Origin: Macrostomum hystrix | Taxonomy: Eukaryota > Platyhelminthes > Macrostomidae | Assembly (NCBI GenBank): GCA_950097015.1 | Contig: CATNEN010000025.1 | Location: 1,953,001-2,017,000, forward strand | DNA: 64,000 nucleotides | Direction of reading: 5' to 3' | In this document: piece after piece, positions 1-12,942 of the stretch | How the letters are laid out: the number at the start of each line of letters is the position of its first letter | How positions within the stretch are numbered: the stretch's first letter is position 1 | The notes under the pieces: model-generated | The model's input: the letters and a program-made list of their open reading frames with translations, nothing else | Told to the model about the DNA's origin: nothing | The model's database searches: none | Program-made: the position numbers and the translations under genes

Positions 1-104
1 GACAAATCACTCACAGTTCCGAAGTTCAGGATTACAATGGCCGACTGTACATTGGAACTTATTACGGACCATATCTAGGTGTTCTAGACCTGAACAATGT
101 GTAA
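1..104 (+). CDS. APMAP / strictosidine-synthase-like protein, C-terminal exon (partial)
   Basis: The third frame from base 3 is open up to a TAA at 102-104. Its last residues read ...NGRLYIGTYYGPYLGVLDL, which matches the C-terminal blade of animal adipocyte plasma membrane-associated protein (APMAP), where a DGHLYLGSF-type strand followed by a short LxxL tail ends the beta-propeller. Family members are six-bladed propeller proteins related to strictosidine synthase; the animal protein is a type II membrane protein with arylesterase activity. Only about 33 residues are visible and the rest lies before the window. The stop is followed by AT-rich DNA and minisatellites. The family call rests on a short stretch, so it is moderate. 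Confidence 0.6.
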   Translation, partial: QITHSSEVQDYNGRLYIGTYYGPYLGVLDLNNV

Positions 105-185
105 TGATAATCCAAATTGTGAAACTCTCTATCAACGAATGATTCATTTTATCAGCCGTTCGTTTTTCATATCAACTGAATTATC

Positions 186-318
186 AATTCCCATAGTCAG
201 GTAAATATATCGATTCCCATTGTCAGGTAAATATATCGATTCCCATTGTCAGGTAAATATATCGATTCCCATTGTCAGTTATACTCGTATATCGATTTCC
301 ATTGTCAGATTTCGAAAG
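186..318. repeat. 26 bp minisatellite, about 5 copies
   Basis: The unit contains TCCCATTGTCAGGTAAATAT followed by ATCGAT, repeated with small changes; the last copies carry an insertion (ACTCGT). It lies just downstream of the APMAP-like stop. Each unit carries a CAG|GTAAAT string resembling a splice donor. Confidence 0.85.
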
Positions 319-892
319 TAAGATACATAAAACTTTTTAGTTATCCTCCTAATATTAACCAAATAGTTTTTTCGTAGGTACAAGTTATTTAAGTATTGTA
401 TATATCAGCACTATCATGCCCAGTTTTAATGTAAGATTGCTAATTGTAAATTTCCAGTGCCTAAAAAATGCTATTGACTCTCTAAGCAAGGAAATTCTAT
501 TTTTTGCACTACTGTTAGTATTGTTAGTCGCGTGTGTTCTGCATCTCTTTTAATTATGAAATTTGTTACAAATTGAGTTATGAACTGAATTTTGGAGCCA
601 ATTTTAGAAAAATTTCAAAAAGAATTCAATCATGTTATTGTTTTATTAATCGAGATGCATATTTAAATTGTTTAAACTCACAAGAAATGTGCGAATTTAA
701 TGTACGCAACATTAAATACTTTGATTGACATTGTCTTCGTCTCCCTATCCTAATTTCGATCGGCAAATATAGGCTTCAAGTAGAATATTCGCTAGTTATA
801 TAAAGGTTATTCACAATGCCCACGAATTTGGATACTTATGCCTAAACTTTGGCAATATCACGATTAACAAATCTATGTCGCCCCACAACTAG
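319..892. other. AT-rich gap without recognisable gene
   Basis: The sequence between the APMAP-like stop and the PIF1-proximal minisatellite is AT-rich. A 64-codon open frame at 534-728 has no codon bias or family resemblance and I treat it as chance. Confidence 0.5.
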
Positions 893-1890
893 GGGGAATT
901 ATTTCCATCATTTAATAAATTATCACTATCGGTGGTTAAATCTTCCTTTCAGGTGGCAAATTATCCTCTCAGTTAGCAAATTATCCTCACTGGTGGCTAA
1001 TTATCCTAAAAGGTAGAAAATTATCCTCTCAGGTGGCTAATTATCCTAAAAGGTAGAAAATCATCCTCTCAAATAGAAAATTATCCTCTCAGGTAGCTAA
1101 TTGTCCCCTTTAACGTGGCTATTTATCCTCTCAGGTAGCTAATTGTCCCCTATAACGTCGCTAGTTATCCTCTCAGGTGGCTAATTATCCTATCAGGTGG
1201 CTAATTATCCTTTCAGGTAGTTTATTGTCCCTATAACGTCGCTAGTTATCCTCTTGGGTGGCTAATTATCCTCTCAGTTGGCTAATTATCCTCTCAGTTG
1301 GCTAATTATCCTCTCAGGTAGCTAATTATCCTCTCAGGTGGCTAATTATCCTCTCAGTTGGCTAATTATCCTCTCGTAGCTAATTGTCACCTTTAACGTC
1401 GCTAGTTATCCTTTCAGGGGGGCTAATTATCCTTTCAGGTAGCAAATTATCCTTTCAGGTAGCAAATTATCATCTCAGATGGCTAATTATCCTCTCAGGT
1501 AGCAAATTATCCTATCTGGTGGCTTTTTATCCTCTCAGGTAGCTAATTGTCCCTTTAACGTCACTAGTTATCCTCTGAGGTGGCTAATTATCCTCTCATG
1601 TGGCTAATTATCCTCTCAGGTAGCTAATTATCCTCTCAGGTGGCTAATTATCCTCTCAGGTGGCTAATTATCCTCTCAGGTGGCTAATTATCCTCTCAAG
1701 TGGCTAATTATCCTCTCAGGTGGCTAATTATCCTCTCAGGTAGCTAATTGTCCCCTTTAACGTCGCTAATTATCCTTTCAGGGGGGCTAATTATCCTCAG
1801 GTAGCAAATTATCCTCTCAGATGGCTAGTTATCCTCTCAGGTAGCAAATTATACCCTTTAACTTCGCTAATAATCCATCAGGAAACAAAT
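893..1890. repeat. 20 bp minisatellite, about 45 copies, upstream of PIF1
   Basis: The unit is close to GGCTAATTATCCTCTCAGGT. A second, less common variant (TAGCTAATTGTCCCCTTTAACGTCGCTAGT, written here in part) recurs at intervals and gives a higher-order pattern. Each standard unit has a pyrimidine run ending in CTCAG|GT, so it looks like both a 3' and a 5' splice site. The array ends about 100 bp before the first recognisable PIF1 exon. Confidence 0.9.
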
Positions 1891-1993
1891 TATCCCACCA
1901 GAGGCTGTATTTTCAGGAATATTTATTTATGAAAAAAATATATGTTCACTGTATTTTTAACGTTTTTTCACTGAAACTCAAAATTGTTTTCAG

Positions 1994-4747
1994 GAATCAG
2001 GTGACGCAGCAGCCGGCTGCTCCGTGGACTGCACCGCCACGCTGGAGCGGCTCGATCCGCGCCTTGGCTCCGTCCTTCACAGTCGCCGCATCGCCGGCTG
2101 CCGTCTGACTATTCAACGCGACTGTCGAGGCGAACTGCGTCTTCGCCTATCGTCGAAATCATTTTCAACCAATCTAGGCGCTAAGGATGTAGTGATCTTC
2201 AAAAAGTTCTGGCGCGAAGGCAAGTGCAGCCTGAAGCTGCCTGGTGAATCCGTCCAGCTGCTGCTGTCCAACTGTCCCATAGACAAGCTGGCCGACTTTC
2301 TCAAGCTGCTGTTTGTGAAGCAGCAGTGCGCAGCGATGCGACACCAGAAACAGCTGACTACTCCCCTGCGCCAGCTGGGCCAGCAGCCGCTGCTGCTGCA
2401 GGCTGAGACTGACGTTAGCCCGGTGTCTGTGGCCGATTTGGCCAACGTCAGAGCCCGGCAGGCTGCCGCAGTAGTCGGCGAGGATGTCCGCGTTGTGCCA
2501 AAGCCGGCATCGACGGCGACTACGCCGCAGCGACTGCAACGCAAGAGGCCAGCCGCTTCAATGCTGCAACTGCCGGGATTTCGACCCGCCGGCGGTACAC
2601 CGCCCAGCTTGAAGGTGCAGGTTATATCCCCATTTTGCTGGGACTGCCTTGATTTCCCTAGTCTGCAAATTCATCCATACCAAGTGTCAGATCCCCAGAT
2701 TTGATCTCCCATCATTCTAGATCAGCACATTGAATCTCCCATAATCCAAGATCCTCTTTAAAAGCCTAGACTTAACTTATTTCTCCCAGGGTCCCCGCCT
2801 GGATCTGCTGTCATCGCCGCTGTCGGGGCCGGGCCAGCAGCCGCTAACCGAGGAGCAGGCAGCCGTGCTAGACGCTGTCCGCAGCGGTCAGTCGATATTC
2901 TACACAGGCTCGGCTGGCACTGGCAAGTCGGTGCTGCTTCAGCGCATTGTCGGCATGCTGCCGCCGGATCGCACCGTGATTTCCGCCAGCACCGGCGTTG
3001 CTGCGTGCCAGATCGGCGGCCAGACTCTGCACAGCTTCGCCGGTGTCGGCGACGGCTCCGGCGGCGTCGAGCGCTGTCTGAGCCGGGCAGCAAGCCGGCC
3101 AGCCGTTGCCGAAGCCTGGCGCCGATGTCGCCACCTGGTAATCGACGAGATCTCCATGGTTGACGCGGAATTCTTCGACTGTCTCGACGCCGTGGCCAGG
3201 ACTCTGAGGCGAAATCACAAAGAGCCATTCGGCGGCATTCAACTGATTCTGTGCGGTGACTTTCTGCAACTTCCGCCTGTGCGTGCCGCCGGCGAATCCG
3301 GCCGACGCTTTGCCTTCGAGTCCAACGCCTGGCAGAAGGCGGTCAAGGTAATTAATTCTTCTGTTTTTGTTCGTAAGAAAGTTGTCAAGTAAAACGGCCC
3401 TTTTTAGGTCCACCATCACACTTCCTTCGTGCTGTTATTTCTCTTCAAGCGTACTAGTATTTGTCCGGCCTTGTCCGGCATTAAACTTCGTAAACTCAGA
3501 TATTTATATTTTAACCTCCCTCTTAATGTAAAACCTTAAAGGTCTATCATTACCCTTTTAAAGTCCACCAAAACACTCTTAGTGCTGTCTTTATTCATTA
3601 ACTCACTACTAACAGCAGAAAAGATAAGATAAGACATAGAAACAAACTATCACGAATTTTTTAAACCACGCCAGGTGACTCTGCAGCTACGTCAGGTGCA
3701 TCGCCAGGCGGATCGCCAGTTTGTGGACCTGCTGACGCACATTCGCTACGGTCGCTGCGAGCCGCGCCACTCCGAGATGCTCCGGGCAACTAGGCGTAAT
3801 CTGGACGATTCCTCGGCTGCCGACAAAGACATTGTGCCGACCCAGCTGTGCACTCACAAGCGTCAAGTTGAGGCTATCAATCAGCATCAGTTGCGCCTAT
3901 TGACAACCGAGTCAGTGCAGTTCGTTGCCAAGGACTCAATGCCGGCTGGACTCAACGCTCTGCTGCCCGGGGTGCCCGAGAAACTGGTGCTGAAGATTGG
4001 CGCTCAGGTAAGTCAATGGATGGCCCTGAATGAAAAATGTCATCTTCTCTAAACCATCACAAATCCCATCTTCCCTTGACCATCACAAATCCCCTCTTCC
4101 CTTATCCATCACAAATCCCCTCTTCCCTTATCCATCATAAATCCCCTCTTCCCATATAATCTTATATCCATCACAAATTACAACTTCCTTAACCATTAGA
4201 AATCCAATATTTCCTTGTCCATAACAAGTCCCGTCTTCCCTGATGTTCCCTAAGCCTTCTTAAATCCGGATTATCATCCCAGAATCTGCCTAACTCATCC
4301 GCGCCACCCACCGTCCAGGTGATGCTCACCCGCAACCTAGACCTGGCTCGCGGTCTGGTGAACGGAGCCCGCGGAGTTGTCACGGGCTTCAGCTCCGAGC
4401 GCGGCAATGTCGGCTGGCCATTGGTTCGATTCGTTGGCGGCCACGAGCGCACGGTGGATCAGCACGAATTCGCTGCGAGGGTGGCTGGCGCCGATGCTCC
4501 GGTGATTAGGCGCCAGGTGCCCCTGCAGCTGGCCTGGGCCATCTCCGTGCACAAGTCGCAGGGCATGACTCTGGACTCCTGCCGGCTCTATGTTAATGAG
4601 GCCTTCGAGGCTGGCCAGGTATACGTGGCCCTGTCCCGCTGTCGCAGTCTGAGCAGTCTCAGCGTGGCCAATTGGGACGCCTCCTGCGTCCGGGCCGACG
4701 AGAGAGTGCTCAACTTCTATCGGCAGCTTCGCGAGTGCTTGGGTTGA
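1994..4747 (+). CDS. PIF1: ATP-dependent DNA helicase PIF1
   Basis: This is a 5'-to-3' DNA helicase for mitochondrial and nuclear DNA that unwinds G-quadruplexes and acts at telomeres and replication forks. Exons: 1994-2614 (or 2620), 2790-3347, 3675-4007 and 4319-4747, all joined in phase 0, giving about 646 residues against 641 in human PIF1. Exon 1 carries the animal-specific N-terminal region (ESVQLLLSNCPIDKLADFL). Exon 2 has Walker A GSAGTGKS, Walker B DEISM, the PIF1 signature (SMVDAEFFDCLDAVARTLR) and motif III GDFLQLPP. Exon 3 starts VTLQLRQVHRQADRQF. Exon 4 has RGLVNGARGVV, HKSQGMT and VALSR. The first exon is open from its splice acceptor at 1992-1993 and has no in-frame ATG before about residue 115, so the start codon must come from upstream or from a spliced leader. 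Intron 3 has a short 26 bp minisatellite. Confidence 0.93.
4043..4150. repeat. 26 bp minisatellite in PIF1 intron 3
   Basis: About four copies of a unit containing CCATCACAAATCCCCTCTTC follow the exon 3 donor at 4008. The strand is pyrimidine-rich. Confidence 0.75.
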
Positions 4748-5660
4748 AAGTCCCGCTTTGGATAATTCAAAAATCCCAAAAAATCGTTTAAAAAAATCCC
4801 ACTAATTTAAAAATTGAGAAAGTTACTATTTTCTCGGATCAAGTTTGTAAAGTCCCGCTTTTCTAGGTTTTAGTAAGAAAAAAGTCCCGCTTTCGAAGGT
4901 TTCAGTTTGGAAAAGTCCCGCTTTCTGGTGTTTAAGTATGACAAGTTAAGATGTGAGTTACTGTTTTATTTTTACTTATTATCAAGTATCGCGCACTGCG
5001 GCTTTCAATCATACTATTTGCACCACCTCATATATGTATTTAATATGAGTCATGTTTAATTTGTTGCTCAAGTCAATCTTCTATTCATATTTTTTAGTTT
5101 TCATATTCGTTGCTTGTTGTGCCCGGCATTTAATCTTTGTTTAAGCGTGTGCTATTCAACTTTGGCTGTATTTCCATTTTATAATCTCTTCTAATTATCT
5201 CTTTGAAGCAAAAAACGAAAATAATTAATTTGTTATAATCTGCTTTTACATATTATTATTATTTGTTTGTTTTTAATTGTAATAATCTGACAATAGTCAA
5301 AATATACTTTACCTTTATTTTTTAATCACAGGAGGCTGATGCGTTACCTAAAAGTGCATAACGAGTGTGGCTTTGCCTAGTCCTAGCTTCAACCTTCAAT
5401 TGTCTAACAGAAGTGCAATTTCGAGTATATGAGACGCTTCCAATTGTTCAGTGTCTCCCGATTCACTGACTCATAATTCAAGCTGTTGTCAGAGCTGCTT
5501 GAGATGCCGCCTGTCACTTCAGTCTGGAACTTTCAGGCTACACTTGACTCATCCTTTTATGGTCTCTAACATCTTCCTTAGCTCAAAATAAGCCAGAGAA
5601 GAAAAACATTCTTCACTAACCTTCAACAGTCCCCTAGTCCCTGAATTCTCCTCTTTTTTC
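4748..5660. other. PIF1 downstream gap with short AAGTCCCGCTTT repeats
   Basis: The first 190 bp after the PIF1 stop hold four dispersed copies of AAGTCCCGCTTT (near 4749, 4850, 4881 and 4913) at irregular spacing. The rest to 5660 is AT-rich with no coding signal that I can support. Confidence 0.5.
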
Positions 5661-5664
5661 TAAC

Positions 5665-6478
5665 ATTTCTCCCCTCTCTTCTTACGTGTCTCCTCTCCCT
5701 GTTCACTTTTGTCCGCATTTCTCCCCCTATCATATTTCTCCCACTTCTCATATTTCCGCTCTCTCTACTCACATTTCCCCCGTCTCTTCCCACATTTCTC
5801 CTATCTATTCCCACATTTCTCTCGTCTCTTCTCACACTTTTCCGTCTCTTCTTACATTTCTCCCGTCTCTTCTCACATTTCTCCCATCTCTTCCCACATT
5901 TCTCCCGTCTCTTCTCACATTTCTTCCATCTCTTCCCACATTTCTCCCGTCTCTTCTTACATTTCTCCCGTCTCTTCTCACATTTCTCCCATCTCTTCCC
6001 ACATTTCTCCCGTCTCTTCTCACATTTCTTCCATATCTTCCCACATTTCTCCCGTCTCTTCTCACATTTCTTCCATCTCTTCTCACATCTCTTCCATCTC
6101 TTCTCACATCTCTTCCATCTCTTCTCACATTTCTCCCATCTCTTCTCAAACTTTTCCCGTCTCTTCCCACATTTCTTCTATCTATTCCCACATTTCTCCT
6201 GTCTCTTCTCACATTTCTCTCATCGTTTCCCACATTTCTCCCATCTCTTCCCACATTTCTCCCGTCTCTTCTCACATTTCTCCTGTCTCTTCTCACATTT
6301 CTTTTATATTTTCTCACATTTCTCCAATCTTTTCCCACATTTCTCCCGTCTCTTCTCACATTTCTCCCGTCTCTTCTCACATTTCTCCCGTCTCTTCTCA
6401 CATTTCTCCCGTCTCTTCTCACATTTCTCCCGTCTCTTCCCACATTTATCCCATCTCTTCTCACATTTTTCCCTCTTC
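5665..6478. repeat. 21 bp minisatellite, about 38 copies
   Basis: The unit is close to CACATTTCTCCCGTCTCTTC plus one base, with CCC/CTC and GTC/ATC variants. A 21 bp period keeps frames open on both strands, so the 200-280 codon open frames here are products of the array, not genes. Confidence 0.92.
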
Positions 6479-7237
6479 GCCTTTCTCATCATTTCATAAC
6501 ATTATTACACCCTACATCATAGTTTTTCTGCTGTCCCATGCACTTCCCACTTAGCTTCCTACTTCTCATCTCCTCGTCCCCATTATCCATATTCCAACTT
6601 CATCATTTATTAACCTCTCTGGGTCTCTTTTTTGTTGAACGCAGCCGATTTTCCCAAGTAGTTCAGTGAAGGTGTTTCTGATTCTGTAGACACGGTCGAT
6701 AGCACTCTGCTTGGAACTGAGAATATATATTTTCTACTTCAAGACTTTTGCCGAGTGAAGTGCGATTGTACGGACGGCTGACTACTATTCTTTCCTTCTC
6801 TCTCGTCTCTCCTTTGCAGCATCTTTCACACCCAGTCGCCTCTTTTTTACCGCCCCTTGTCTTGCCGCGGTTGGCAAGGCGATCGCCATTGGTTTAAATG
6901 AGACGGTGGCAGCTGGCCCACCTGCTTAAACTAGAAGAAAAGAAGCCAAAGAAACTGATGGAGGCTTTTGTAAGGCCGAGTAGAAGAGCATTAGAACGGG
7001 GTAAATTAAAACACACGCAGACATACACACAAGACGGCCCCACAATCTCGGCTAGTTCTCTCCTATTACTAAACAATCCTTTCTAATAACCCCCCAAACC
7101 TCGGCAAGTAGACGTCATTGCAGTACAATATAAGCCAGCTGTAGAAGAGAATTACAGCTACAAAAAACGGTCTGCTGAGTTGAGCAGGTAGCTGAATTAA
7201 AAAAGTCATAGATTTAACAAACGGAAAGAACACAGAC
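6479..7237. promoter_or_regulatory. Probable 5' region of the gene at 7238
   Basis: No promoter element is certain. The region holds a good splice-acceptor-like site at 6804-6820 (TCTCTCCTTTGCAG) and a short open frame at 6898 that runs into a GTAAGG donor-like string near 6970. These may be 5' untranslated exons of the gene that starts at 7238, or chance. Confidence 0.25.
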
Positions 7238-8739
7238 ATGTCTGACAATCAGGAAGAGAAGGACCAACCGCAGGAGGATAAGAAGGATCAGCAGCAGCAG
7301 CAGCAGGATAAGAAAGAGGATGAGCAAGACAAGAAGCAGAAGAACGAGGGCGAGGGCGAGAATTCGTCGCCAACGCCACGGCCTTCGAAGTCAAGGCACA
7401 ACAAGCTCTATCGAACTCCTCCCACGCCCGAGCCAGAAGTCATGCTGATTCGGGAGAGCTCCTTCGTGCTGGACTCTCGCGTGGTGGCCTCCATCTCTGA
7501 GGATTATTCGCGCGCCAATCCCAAGGTGGGCTCGGCGCTGCCGCCCTACAATTCACAGAAGGACGGCCACGTGAAGGCCTACTTTAAGTTCACCGGAGTG
7601 ACCGAGACACTGAGGAAGAACAAGCAGGTTGGGTGCCAGTCCATTGACACCTGGATGTCTATAGAAAATGTTTCTTTTTCGATTCGCGATCCCTGAAAAG
7701 TGAAGCTAAAGAGTTAATACTAAAAATTCGGCTCTTGGCTAATGGAACAGATTTTCTGTGAATCTGAATTGCCGTGAATCAGGATTTCTACGAGTATAAA
7801 TAGGAATTTCTGTAAGGTAGGGGTTTTTGTGAATCTTGATTTTCTGTTAATCAGGATTTCAGCGAATCAAGATTTCCGTGAATCAGGATTTCCGTGAATC
7901 GGGACTTCCGTGAATCAGGATTTCAGCGAATCGTGATTACCGTGAATCAGGATTTCAGTGAATTGTGATTTCCATGAATCAGGATTTCAGTGAATCGGGA
8001 TTTCTGCGAGTAGGAATTTCGAAAAGTTAGGATCCAACTGAGAACTTTTATGTCCATAGAATTCATTGAGAAGCTTTTGCACCTGTCACCGCAACAACTC
8101 TCAGGAGCCGCCGGGCACCTGTATCGAAGGCGCCCCTATTGAACGATTTTTCACCTCCGGTCACGGCAGCAAGTACCTGACGCCGAGAAATGAGCTGAAG
8201 GCCAATGGGCGCTCACAGGCAAATGGTGAGACTGTAGTGGCACTTTGTTGATACCAATGACCGGGGCTGTTTACTGACGCATTCATTTGGCGACATTTGA
8301 CCTGCAGCCAGTGAGGAGGCAATTCTGCCCATTCCATTAATCTAATCGCCTTAATTCTTCTCTCTGTGGCTTCATCCCAAATTAATGCGGCATCTCTGCG
8401 GATTCGAACTCAGGACCTTGGTACAAACTTATCCACTCCGCCACTCCTCCACCTCTGAACTCCTCCTGCGGAGGAAATAAGAATATTCGACTTGCAGATG
8501 GAAAGTTGAACTTGATCTTGATAATTTATACACGGAACAACACGCCAGGCTACTCAAATGAGGAGCGCATGGGCCATGGCAAGCTGTGGCAGCACCCGAA
8601 TCCGGAACTGGCCAAATACGATTTGACACCGCGCGAGTTCCAGGGCTACAATGGCCGCTTCGGCTATCGGCGCACAACGCCTGGCCTGCGCGAGAAGCCG
8701 TCGCCGTTTGGCGTTGGTACGAAAACGCACATCTATTAA
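7238..8739 (+). CDS. Uncharacterised 233-residue protein, 3 exons
   Basis: Exons 7238-7627, 8105-8225 and 8549-8739 join in phases 0 and 1 and give 233 residues. The first 45 residues are low-complexity and very charged (runs of Q, K, E and D). The remainder is a basic, aromatic-rich, non-globular-looking sequence: RESSFVLDSRVVASISEDYS, then a phase-0 join, then KLWQHPNPELAKYDL and REFQGYNGRFGYRR, ending THIY. There is no signal peptide or membrane span. Codon use matches the neighbouring real genes, and AATAAA lies at 8811-8816, 72 bases past the stop. Short proteins of this style, rich in Tyr, Pro and Arg, are common among ciliary microtubule inner proteins, but I do not recognise a specific family, so the function is open. 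Confidence 0.75.
7745..8030. repeat. 15-16 bp minisatellite in intron 1 of the 7238 gene
   Basis: About 15 copies of a degenerate GTGAATCAGGATTTC unit lie between exon 1 and exon 2. Confidence 0.8.
8285..8470 (-). mobile_element. tRNA-derived SINE, family 1, partial
   Basis: It lies in intron 2 of the 7238 gene. Read on the minus strand it has a B-box-like string (AGGTTCGAATC-type; plus strand GGATTCGAACTCAGGACC at 8400) and a body with GGGCAGAATTGCCTCCTC and CTGGCTGCAGGTC. The same body occurs at 54887-55281 and 58335-58665. The tail is missing or diverged. Confidence 0.6.
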
Positions 8740-8810
8740 AAGTACAAAAAGTCGGCCAATTAACAGGACAGATAAATACTTTATCAAGTATTTTCGTTTT
8801 TTTCTGACAA

Positions 8811-8816
8811 AATAAA
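8811..8816 (+). terminator. Poly(A) signal of the 7238 gene
   Basis: AATAAA lies 72 bases after the TAA stop at 8739. Confidence 0.6.
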
Positions 8817-8829
8817 ATTTGTACATCTG

Positions 8830-10090
8830 ACTTCGTAGACTGTTAAAAATTATCATTGGGAACTTTTCTACAATGGGCAATATTAGAGCAACGAACAATG
8901 GGCTAGCAAACACTTCTTGGGTGAATCAAAAAAATAACCATACAGTAGTTGCTTTAGTACAACAGATAGTTTTGTGTTTTATTATCTAGTAACGTGTTCT
9001 CACTATCACGGACACTTCTCTTAACTTGTAACTTATCATTTTTTCCTAATAAAGTAATTTGTTCACAAAAGATAAAATAAATGTAACTCTCTGCCAAAAC
9101 CTACTCTCTGAAAATTTGAGAAATTTTATTTAATAAAAAGATAATTTATTGACACACAAGTTAGTAGCACTAACTAAAAATGTATTTTTTAACTACGAGC
9201 AAAATTTAGTTTAAACATAAAATCATCTGTATAAAATATGAAATAAATAATTTCTTTCGACGCTTTAATGGATCAACTTTAGCACCGATTGTTAATAAGT
9301 AAATATAAAACCAATTTTTAAATAAAAGAACGGCTATTGTTAATGAAAATCTAGATTAATAAAGTTTATCACAGTACTGACGGAAGCATAGACACCATTG
9401 TATATATAGTATATAGAATCTGTTTACATTTACATGCACAATCTAAAAATATACCTAAAAGTACACGACACAAAAATAGAAGACAGAAATGACACCTCAG
9501 CCAGTGGCTGACCTGTCAATTAGGAATTCAAAACTCTACTACTGGGCTAGGAATTTCATTAACTCGGATATCATAAAAGCCAACTTAAACAATAGAAAAT
9601 TATAATAAGCAGAGCAGGAAGAATCACAAGCAAGGTAGCAATATGTTACACAGCTTTGATTGTCTCAAACGCACCGCAAGCAACCGCATGCTTACTCAAT
9701 AATACAAAAAATATTGTGAAGAAAATTTTTCAAAAATTTCTATTTTAAAAGTTAAATATAAAAATTTGTAAGAATGATTCTGAATATTGGCACCAAAACA
9801 GTAGTATAAAGAGTATACGTGATATTCCGTATATATATATCGGATTCTAAAAAATACTATTGATTTTTTGATACATAAATTAGTAACAAAGATTAATCAG
9901 TAATCGTTTCACCCAGAAATCTATAATGGAAGCGCAAGAAATAAATGTATAAACTAAAATAGCAATACAGAGATGGTATATGAAAAAATGAAAAATCATC
10001 ACTAATCCAGCAATTTTTGCTTATCGTTGAAAACCGAAAAAAGGAAGCGCTAATAAGAAATATTATATCAGATGTCACAGGTGAGAGAAG
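8830..10090. other. AT-rich intergenic region, no gene seen
   Basis: The sequence is strongly AT-rich with no open frame showing coding bias on either strand. Plus-strand gene 7238 and minus-strand ABI converge here. Confidence 0.6.
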
Positions 10091-10097
10091 ATAGGTC

Positions 10098-10350
10098 AGA
10101 AGGGACTGGTGTTAATAGACAGGTCACAATGGACAGGGGATAATAGACAGGTCACAAGGGACAGGCGATTATAGACAGGTCACAAGGGACAGGCGATTAT
10201 AGACAGGTCACAAGGGACAGGCGATTATAGACAGGTCACAAGGGACAGGGGATAATAGACAGGTCACAAGGGACAGGGGATAATAGACAGGTCACAAGGG
10301 ACAGGCGATTATAGACAGGTCACAAGGGACAGGAGATAATAGATGACAGG
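10098..10350. repeat. 28 bp minisatellite, about 9 copies
   Basis: The unit contains GACAGGTCACAAGGGACAGG followed by CGATTATA or GGATAATA. It lies downstream of the ABI stop. Confidence 0.88.
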
Positions 10351-10426
10351 TGACCCGCCTTAGTAAAGCACCAGAAGTCTAGAACAATCGAGAATCAACA
10401 AGTCTGCAAAGGCATTTCCGGGAAAA

Positions 10427-12076
<1,650 letters not shown>

Positions 12077-12114
12077 TCTCTTGAATGTTCTGGATTGCAC
12101 TGCAACGAGAATTG

Positions 12115-12400
12115 GATGAAATCCGAGGATCTGATACAGGCAAGGGGTCTGAGATGGGAATGGGGATCTTGGATGAAATCTGAGGATCTGATACAGGCAA
12201 GGGGTCTGAAATGGGAATGGGGATCTTGGATGAAATCTGAGGATCTGATACAGGCAAGGGGTTTCTGAGATGGGAATGGGGATCTTGGATGAAATCTGAG
12301 GATCTGATACAGGCAAGGGGTTTCTGAGATGGGAATGGGGATCTTGGATGAAATCTGAGGATCTGATACAGGCAAGGGGTTTCTGAGATGGGAATCTGAG
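12115..12400. repeat. 57 bp minisatellite upstream of ABI
   Basis: About five copies of a unit containing GATCTGATACAGGCAAGGGG and GGGAATGGGGATCTTGGATG. It lies just 5' of the ABI start, probably in a 5' untranslated intron. Open frames through it are artefacts. Confidence 0.88.
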
Positions 12401-12898
12401 GATCTGGATCTACGTGATTAAGACTGACGATCAGGGATTGAGAAGGATCTCGAGCAGGCATGTTATTGAGAATGAAGATCCTTAATTGACAATTGGGATA
12501 ATGGTGGGGAAGACTGGGGCGGGGAGTAATTGAGAATCGAGCTGGGGACCTAGGGTTAGACTACAAAAATTTCGCAATAAAATAAGAAGGCAGAAAGTCT
12601 GCAAGCAAAACTTCACTGACACCGCAACTTGGCCAACAGTTGCACAACAAAATGCAGCGGTGCGTCATCTACGATCTATGAATTATCTCTTATTTCATAG
12701 CGAGGACGCCATATATTAGTTTTGTTTAAACTACGCCTTCGGAGAAAAGCATAGAAAGGATGATGGCACCAGCGAGAGAATGCATTAAAAAATACGCTTC
12801 ACACCCACATCAAACACTTGCGAAACAGCTTTTTTGTTTAAAATCGTACTTTCCCCGTAACGTTCTCTCCTACTTTAAGTAGGCAAACTAGAATTAAT
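12401..12898. other. Gap between RPL7L1-like and ABI genes
   Basis: No coding signal is seen. Both neighbours are on the minus strand, so it should contain the 3' flank of the RPL7L1-like gene at its left edge and the upstream region of ABI is to the left of it. It includes no TATA-like site I would stand by. Confidence 0.4.
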
Positions 12899-12904
12899 TT
12901 TATT
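12899..12904 (-). terminator. Poly(A) signal of the RPL7L1-like gene
   Basis: AATAAA on the minus strand, about 39 bases after the stop codon at 12943. Confidence 0.55.
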
Positions 12905-12942
12905 GGATCAGCGTCTCGAACACCTTTGTTAGAGGAATCTTC

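Noticed and set aside
2113-3228. Several minus-strand frames across PIF1
   Set aside because: GC-rich exons leave the antisense frames open; PIF1 motifs are on the plus strand.
5686-6554. Overlapping 210-281 codon open frames on both strands
   Set aside because: All lie in a 21 bp minisatellite; a period divisible by three keeps several frames open at once.
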